Positions 15,185 through 19,129 of a stretch of DNA of 19,129 bases are shown piece by piece. Source of the stretch: Actinomycetota bacterium (GTDB taxonomy: Bacteria > Actinomycetota > Nitriliruptoria > Nitriliruptorales > JAHWKO01); NCBI GenBank assembly GCA_019347855.1, contig JAHWKO010000044.1:1-19129 (forward strand), written 5' to 3'. Each line of letters starts with the position of its first letter. The stretch's first letter is position 1. The notes below the pieces were generated by a model that had not been told where the DNA came from, did not search any database, and was given only the letters and a program-made list of their open reading frames with translations. The position numbers and the translations under genes were made by a program.

Positions 15185-16024
15185 TCACTCCGACACGAGC
15201 TCCCGGAGGAACGGGTTGGAGCGACGCTCCCGACCGACCGTCGTCTGGGGGCCGTGCCCGGTCAGCACCAGCGTCTCGTCCTCGAGGTCGAGGAAGGTCC
15301 GCGCGATCGAGCGCATCTGCTGTTGGTAGGAGCCGCGGGGGAAGTCGGTCCGCCCGATCGAGCCCTGGAACACGAGGTCGCCGGAGAACAACAGACCCGG
15401 ATCGGGGGCATCGAGGGGTCCGCCGAGCTCGATGTCGGCGTCGACCAGGTCGGGGACGAGGAACGTGCAGTGGCCCGGTGTATGGCCGGGCGAGTGGCGG
15501 ACCTCGATGGTCACACCGGACAGCGGTAGCTGGACGCCGTCCTCGATGTCCTCGAGTCGCTCCGAGGGCGGGTCCCACGGACCACCCATCAGCTGTTCGA
15601 TCGCCCCCGGCGGGATACCGCCGCCGAACCCGGCCGCAGGGTCGTTCCAGAGCCAGCGGTCGTCCGGGTGGAGCAGGACGGGCACGTCGAACCGGTCAGC
15701 GAGCGTCGGAGCCGCCCACAGGTGGTCGATGTGCCCGTGCGTCAGGAGGATCGCTTCGAGGCTGACGTCCTCGTGCTGGAGGATGTCCGGGACGGTGCCA
15801 GCAGCCCCCTCCCCCGGGTCGACGACCACGGCCGTGCCGCGGCTGCGATCACCGATGACGAAGCAGTTGGACTGCCACCGCCCCAAGGGGAACCCCACGA
15901 CGAACCGATCACGAACCACATGAGTCCCAGCCGTGGACGAACCGACTACCGATGGGAGGCTATCGCCGGGACGTCGTTGCCAGGTGTCGAGCCCGGTGCA
16001 AGGCTCATCCGAGGCCGCCGTCAC
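15185..16024 (-). CDS. Metallo-beta-lactamase-fold hydrolase, glyoxalase II-like
   Basis: A 279-residue dinuclear-metal hydrolase. Ligand motifs are THGHIDH (95-101: His96, His98, Asp100, His101), SPGHTPGH (178-185; His181), FSGD (213-216; Asp216) and TGHG (255-258; His257). GSIGRTDFPRGSYQQQ (221-236) is typical of the MBL-fold proteins annotated as hydroxyacylglutathione hydrolase in the actinobacterial rel-hisS interval. Actinobacteria usually lack glutathione, so the true substrate may be another thioester. The first ~35 residues precede the family core (FVVGFPLGRWQSNCFVIGD), and the ribosome site at GTG 16024 is weak, so a start at GTG 15919 is possible. It lies 33 nt after rel and 55 nt before hisS. 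Confidence 0.85.
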   Translation of the reverse strand: MTAASDEPCTGLDTWQRRPGDSLPSVVGSSTAGTHVVRDRFVVGFPLGRWQSNCFVIGDRSRGTAVVVDPGEGAAGTVPDILQHEDVSLEAILLTHGHIDHLWAAPTLADRFDVPVLLHPDDRWLWNDPAAGFGGGIPPGAIEQLMGGPWDPPSERLEDIEDGVQLPLSGVTIEVRHSPGHTPGHCTFLVPDLVDADIELGGPLDAPDPGLLFSGDLVFQGSIGRTDFPRGSYQQQMRSIARTFLDLEDETLVLTGHGPQTTVGRERRSNPFLRELVSE

Positions 16025-16057
16025 GGGCTCCGGGCGGGCGAGGTCGGGACCTGGGTC

Positions 16058-18433
16058 CTACGCCTCGTCATCCGCCCCGTCACGCCCCCGCGGGACCAAG
16101 CGGTAGGCGTCGTACACGCCCTCGACACGCTTCACCGAGCGCAACACGTACTCGAGGTGGGTCGGGTCGGCGAGCTCGAACGAGAACCGCAGGACCGCGA
16201 TGCGGTCGCGCCGGGTGGTGACCTGCGCCGAAAGGATGTTGATGTGCAGGTCGCCGAGGACCGCGGTGATGTCGCGCAGCAGGTGCTTGCGGTCGATCGC
16301 CTCGACCTGGATCGAGACCAGGAACGTCGAGACCGCCTGGCGGTCCCACGACACGGTGAGGAGCCGGTCCTCCTGCGTCTCGCGTAGGTCAGCCACGTTG
16401 GGGCAGTCGTCCCGGTGGACGGTCACGCCCCGCCCACGCGTCACGAACCCGACGATCTCGTCGCCGGGCACCGGGGTGCAGCACCGCGCCAGGCTCGTCA
16501 GCAGGCCCTCGGCTCCCTCGACGATGATCCCCTCGCTGGTGCGGGGCTCGACCTCGGTGGGCCACGCATCCAGGTGCCCGAGCGGTCCCTCGTCCTCCTC
16601 CGGGTTGATCCGAGCCTCGACGTGCCCGACGACGGTCCCAGCCGAAACGTGGTTCTCGCCGACCGCCCGGTACAGCGATTCGAGGTCCTTGTAGGACATG
16701 TCGTCGGCGACCGCCTTGAGGTCCCCCGAACCGGCCAACCGCGAGAACGACATCCCCTTCTTCCGCAGCGCCCGTTCGATCGCCTCGCGGCCGCGCTCCA
16801 TCGCGTCCTCGCGACGTTCGCGGTTGAAGTACCCACGGATCTTGCTCTTGGCCCGAGACGAGACCGCGATCGTCTGCCAGTCGCGGGAAGGTCCCGCGTC
16901 CTCCGCCTTCGACGTGAGGATCTCGACGGTGTCGCCGTTCTGGAGCTCGTGATCGAGCGGAACGAGCTTGCCGTTGATCCGCGCCCCGACGCACCGGTGA
17001 CCCACCTCGGTGTGTACGGCGTAGGCGAAGTCGATCGGCGTCGAGCCGGTCGGCAGCGCCATGACGTCCCCAGCGGGGGTGAAGACGAAGACCTCGTCGT
17101 CGTAGAGGTCGATCTTCAGCGTGTCGAGGTAATCGCGCGGCTCGTTGACCTCCTGCTGCCAGTCGAGCATCTGCTGGAGCCACTCGAGCTCGGCCTGATC
17201 GGTCCGCGCCGACTCCTTGTACTTCCAGTGAGCCGCCACGCCGAACTCGGCGGTGCGGTGCATCGCCCGGGTGCGGATCTGGATCTCGAGCGGACGACCC
17301 TTCGGACCGATGACCGTCGTGTGCAGCGACTGGTAGAGGTTGAACTTGGGCATCGCCACGTAGTCCTTGAACCGCCCCGGGACCGGGCGCCAGGCCGCGT
17401 GGATCTGTCCCAGGACCGCGTAGCAGTCACGGACCGAGTTGACGATCACCCGGATGCCGACGAGGTCGTAGATCTCGTCGAACTCGCGCCCCTTGACGAC
17501 CATCTTCTCGTAGATGGAGTAGTAGTGCTTCGGGCGGCCGGTCACCTCACCCTTGATCTTCAGCTCGCGCATCTGCTCCTTGACCTCGCCGATGACCTGC
17601 TCGAGGTAGGCGTCGCGCTGAGGCGTGCGCTCGGTGACCATCGCCACGATCTCGTCGTAGCGCTTCGGATGCAGCGTCCCGAACGAGAGGTCCTCGAGCG
17701 CCAGCTTGAACTGCTGCATCCCGAGGCGGTGGGCGAGGGGGGCGTAGATGTCGAGCGTCTCGTGGGCGATCCGCTTCTGCTTCTCGCGCGCGAGGGCGTC
17801 GATCGTCTCCATGTTGTGCAGACGGTCGGCCAGCTTGACCAACAGCACGCGGATGTCGCTGGCCATGGCGAGGATCATCTTGCGGAACGTCTCCGCCTGC
17901 TGCTGCTCCTTCGAGTCGACCTTCAGGCGCTCCAGCTTGGTGACGCCATCCACCAACTGAGCGACCTCGTCGCCGAACAGCTCGGCGATCTGCGCGAGCG
18001 AGGATGGCGTGTCCTCCACGACGTCGTGGAGCAGGGCGGCCACGATCGTGGCGGTGTCGAGCCCGAGGTCGGCGAGCTTCTCGGCCACCGCGATCGGGTG
18101 GGTGATGTAGGGCTCACCGGAGCGTCGCATCTGCCCGTCGTGTGCGGCGTCGGCGTACTCGTACGCACGGGAGACCTCACGGACGTCGACCTTGGGGCTG
18201 GACGCACGGATGCGCGCGGCGAGGCTCGAGATCTCGTTCGGCACGCTGTCACGGATCGGCAGCGGGAGACGAGCGAGGACGTTCTTCACGCCGGCCGGCA
18301 GCACGGACGAGCGCCCCCGACCGTCGCTCCCGCCGCCGGTCCGCTCGGCACCGTCGTCTGGGCGTTCGAGGCCGTCCGCATCCGGCTCGACGCCGACCCC
18401 GACGCCGCTCCCGGACTCCGGTTCGCTCGCCAA
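16058..18433 (-). CDS. rel: Bifunctional (p)ppGpp synthetase/hydrolase Rel
   Basis: A 791-residue ribosome-associated stringent-response enzyme that makes and degrades (p)ppGpp. The HD hydrolase domain (about 85-240) has HDVVED at 136-141. The synthetase domain (about 280-410) has GRPKHYYSIYEKM (299-311), the RFKD motif (354-357; RXKD marks bifunctional Rel, not EXDD of RelA) and YQSLHTTV (367-374). TGS spans about 445-508 and the zinc-finger/conserved-Cys domain about 640-685 (C651, C652, C677). The C-terminal ACT domain is at about 703-780. The first ~48 residues are Gly/Glu/Asp-rich and probably disordered. The start is TTG, supported by gaggag (18439-18444) five bases upstream. The apt-rel order is classic for Actinobacteria. 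Confidence 0.97.
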   Translation of the reverse strand: MASEPESGSGVGVGVEPDADGLERPDDGAERTGGGSDGRGRSSVLPAGVKNVLARLPLPIRDSVPNEISSLAARIRASSPKVDVREVSRAYEYADAAHDGQMRRSGEPYITHPIAVAEKLADLGLDTATIVAALLHDVVEDTPSSLAQIAELFGDEVAQLVDGVTKLERLKVDSKEQQQAETFRKMILAMASDIRVLLVKLADRLHNMETIDALAREKQKRIAHETLDIYAPLAHRLGMQQFKLALEDLSFGTLHPKRYDEIVAMVTERTPQRDAYLEQVIGEVKEQMRELKIKGEVTGRPKHYYSIYEKMVVKGREFDEIYDLVGIRVIVNSVRDCYAVLGQIHAAWRPVPGRFKDYVAMPKFNLYQSLHTTVIGPKGRPLEIQIRTRAMHRTAEFGVAAHWKYKESARTDQAELEWLQQMLDWQQEVNEPRDYLDTLKIDLYDDEVFVFTPAGDVMALPTGSTPIDFAYAVHTEVGHRCVGARINGKLVPLDHELQNGDTVEILTSKAEDAGPSRDWQTIAVSSRAKSKIRGYFNRERREDAMERGREAIERALRKKGMSFSRLAGSGDLKAVADDMSYKDLESLYRAVGENHVSAGTVVGHVEARINPEEDEGPLGHLDAWPTEVEPRTSEGIIVEGAEGLLTSLARCCTPVPGDEIVGFVTRGRGVTVHRDDCPNVADLRETQEDRLLTVSWDRQAVSTFLVSIQVEAIDRKHLLRDITAVLGDLHINILSAQVTTRRDRIAVLRFSFELADPTHLEYVLRSVKRVEGVYDAYRLVPRGRDGADDEA

Positions 18434-18469
18434 TCACACTCCTCAGCTGCACCTAGAGGGTAACGCTGA

Positions 18470-18592
18470 CCGCTCGTCGGGTCCCGTCGGAGGGACCACC
18501 GGAGGGAACGCTCCGCTCCCTCCTCGCGCTCGGTCGGCATCGCTCCGCTCGCCTCCGTCGCGAGGGTCCCTCCGCCGGCACCCAACGAGCGG
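18470..18592. repeat. 28-bp imperfect inverted repeat just upstream of rel
   Basis: The arms 18470-18497 and 18565-18592 are complementary at 25 of 28 positions across a 67-nt centre. Nested inside is a perfect 7-bp stem, ggaggga (18501-18507) with tccctcc (18517-18523), and on the minus strand two copies of gagcggagcg. The element begins 37 nt before the rel start codon, so transcripts from apt would carry it as a large stem-loop in the rel leader. It could equally be a REP-like intergenic repeat. Confidence 0.65.
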
Positions 18593-18637
18593 AGGAGCGC
18601 TCCAGACCCCGAGGGTGAGCTGACGGGCCGGAGCGGG

Positions 18638-18771
18638 CTCGCAGGTGCTGGGTGGAGGACCCTCTGAGAGGCCGAGCCGGAGGCCTCGAAGGAGCGACGA
18701 GCCACCTGTGGAACGACGTAGAGCGGAGGCAACGTGGCGAGGAGCGTGGTCCTCCACCCAGCACCGGCGAG
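18638..18771. repeat. 24-bp near-perfect inverted repeat downstream of apt
   Basis: The arms 18638-18661 and 18748-18771 match at 23 of 24 positions, with a perfect 18-bp core (18644-18661 and 18748-18765). The 86-nt interior has further small foldbacks (ctctgagag at 18663-18671; ccacctgtgg near 18703). The left-arm end ctcgcaggt (18638-18646) can alternatively pair with acctgcgag (18779-18787). I see no transposase gene and no clear target-site duplication. Confidence 0.65.
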
Positions 18772-18796
18772 GCTCAGGACCTGCGAGACCAGTGGT

Positions 18797-19129
18797 TCAG
18801 TAGGTCAGTAGTGACACCCGGTCGTATCCGGCGATCCGCTCGGCGCCGCCGAGGAAGCCGAGCTCGATCAGGAACCCCATCCCCGCGACCTGGCCCCCGA
18901 GCTCCTCGACCAAGCCGGCCGCTGCGACCGCGGTGCCGCCAGTGGCCAGCACGTCGTCGACGATCAGCACACGCTCCCCCGGCTCGATCGCGTCCTCGTG
19001 GACCTCCAACGTCTCGGTGCCGTACTCGAGGTCGTAGGTGACGGCACGGACCGGAGCCGGGAGCTTGCCGGCCTTGCGGATCGGCACGAACCCCGCACCG
19101 AAGTGGTAGGCGACCGGGGCGGCGAAGAT
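18797..19129 (-). CDS. apt: Adenine phosphoribosyltransferase, C-terminal part (5' truncated by window edge)
   Basis: The frame is open to the right edge; 110 residues are visible. Adenine phosphoribosyltransferase converts adenine and PRPP to AMP in purine salvage. Visible signatures are [20 protein letters not shown] (starting at codon 5), a Tyr-Asp-Leu-Glu-Tyr-Gly stretch, EVHEDAI, and the PRPP-binding loop [13 protein letters not shown] followed by an Ala-rich helix. The end, [15 protein letters not shown], is also family-typical. An internal GTG at 19087 is not the start, because the upstream codons continue the family sequence. It sits directly upstream of rel, as in other Actinobacteria. 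Confidence 0.95.
   Translation of the reverse strand: MFAAPVAYHFGAGFVPIRKAGKLPAPVRAVTYDLEYGTETLEVHEDAIEPGERVLIVDDVLATGGTAVAAAGLVEELGGQVAGMGFLIELGFLGGAERIAGYDRVSLLTY

Larger units (their letters stand above)
18434..18796. other. 363-bp gene-free spacer between apt and rel
   Basis: Almost all of it is occupied by the two inverted repeats listed separately. Open frames across it on the minus strand translate to low-complexity Ser/Gly/Arg/Glu-rich sequence with no ribosome site, so I do not call a protein. A possible TAnnnT-type -10 box (TACCCT on the minus strand, 18457-18462) sits just upstream of the rel ribosome site but lacks a recognisable -35 partner; treat it as very weak. Confidence 0.6.

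Noticed and set aside
16415..18463. Plus-strand open frame of 682 codons opposite rel
   Set aside because: Antisense shadow of rel with the same composition bias; no independent evidence.
18286..18732. Possible 148-residue protein between apt and rel on the minus strand
   Set aside because: It spans the inverted repeats and the rel N-terminus, has a low-complexity translation and no ribosome site; it is best explained by repeat DNA.
18638..18771. Insertion sequence or MITE call for the apt-rel palindrome
   Set aside because: The terminal inverted repeats fit, but there is no clear target duplication and copy number cannot be checked; it is kept as a repeat only.

Overview
The window is very GC-rich bacterial chromosome. 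From base 667 to the right edge, every gene lies on the minus strand. Genes are tightly packed, with many 1- or 4-nt start/stop overlaps and frequent GTG starts. The gene order apt - rel - metallo-hydrolase - hisS - aspS - rarA - (DUF948) - alaS - ruvX - mltG - aroE matches the backbone I know from Actinobacteria (for example Mycobacterium). The left edge holds the end of a DUF222/HNH-type gene, also typical of that phylum. My inference is an actinobacterium, probably outside the classic mycelial or mycobacterial groups because of the pilus-motor cassette. I cannot fix the genus.

Layout in transcription order, right to left. 19129-18797: 3' part of apt. 18796-18434: a gene-free spacer built almost wholly of two long inverted repeats. 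18433-16058: bifunctional (p)ppGpp synthetase/hydrolase rel, with a TTG start. 16024-15185: glyoxalase II-like hydrolase. 15129-12011: hisS and aspS, overlapping. 11922-9897: rarA, a DUF948 membrane protein and a second small membrane protein. 9895-4832: alaS, ruvX, mltG and aroE, all overlapping or touching. 4831-4603: a 229-bp spacer. 4602-667: a four-gene cassette of Roadblock/LC7 protein, PATAN (DUF4388) protein, Ras-like GTPase and PilB/GspE-type motor ATPase. 666-418: a spacer of degenerate direct and inverted repeats between convergent genes. 417-1: C-terminal part of an HNH endonuclease on the plus strand.

The right two thirds is housekeeping: purine salvage, stringent response, three aminoacyl-tRNA synthetases, replication-fork repair, Holliday-junction resolution/rRNA processing, peptidoglycan lytic cleavage and shikimate synthesis. 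Rel responds to uncharged tRNA, so its proximity to hisS, aspS and alaS is functionally coherent, although the order is simply conserved in the phylum.

The most interesting part is the 667-4602 cassette. It combines an MglB-like Roadblock protein, an MglA/CvnD-like GTPase, a PATAN-domain adaptor (PATAN proteins are known to touch type IV pilus motors in cyanobacteria) and a PilB-type ATPase in one translationally coupled operon. The adaptor also carries two MshEN-type (cyclic-di-GMP receptor) motifs, one with the canonical RLG start, whereas the motor's own two motifs lack the leading Arg. This suggests a GTPase- and possibly c-di-GMP-controlled pilus motor switch. No other pilus genes are in the window, and the cassette ends directly at repeats and an HNH gene.
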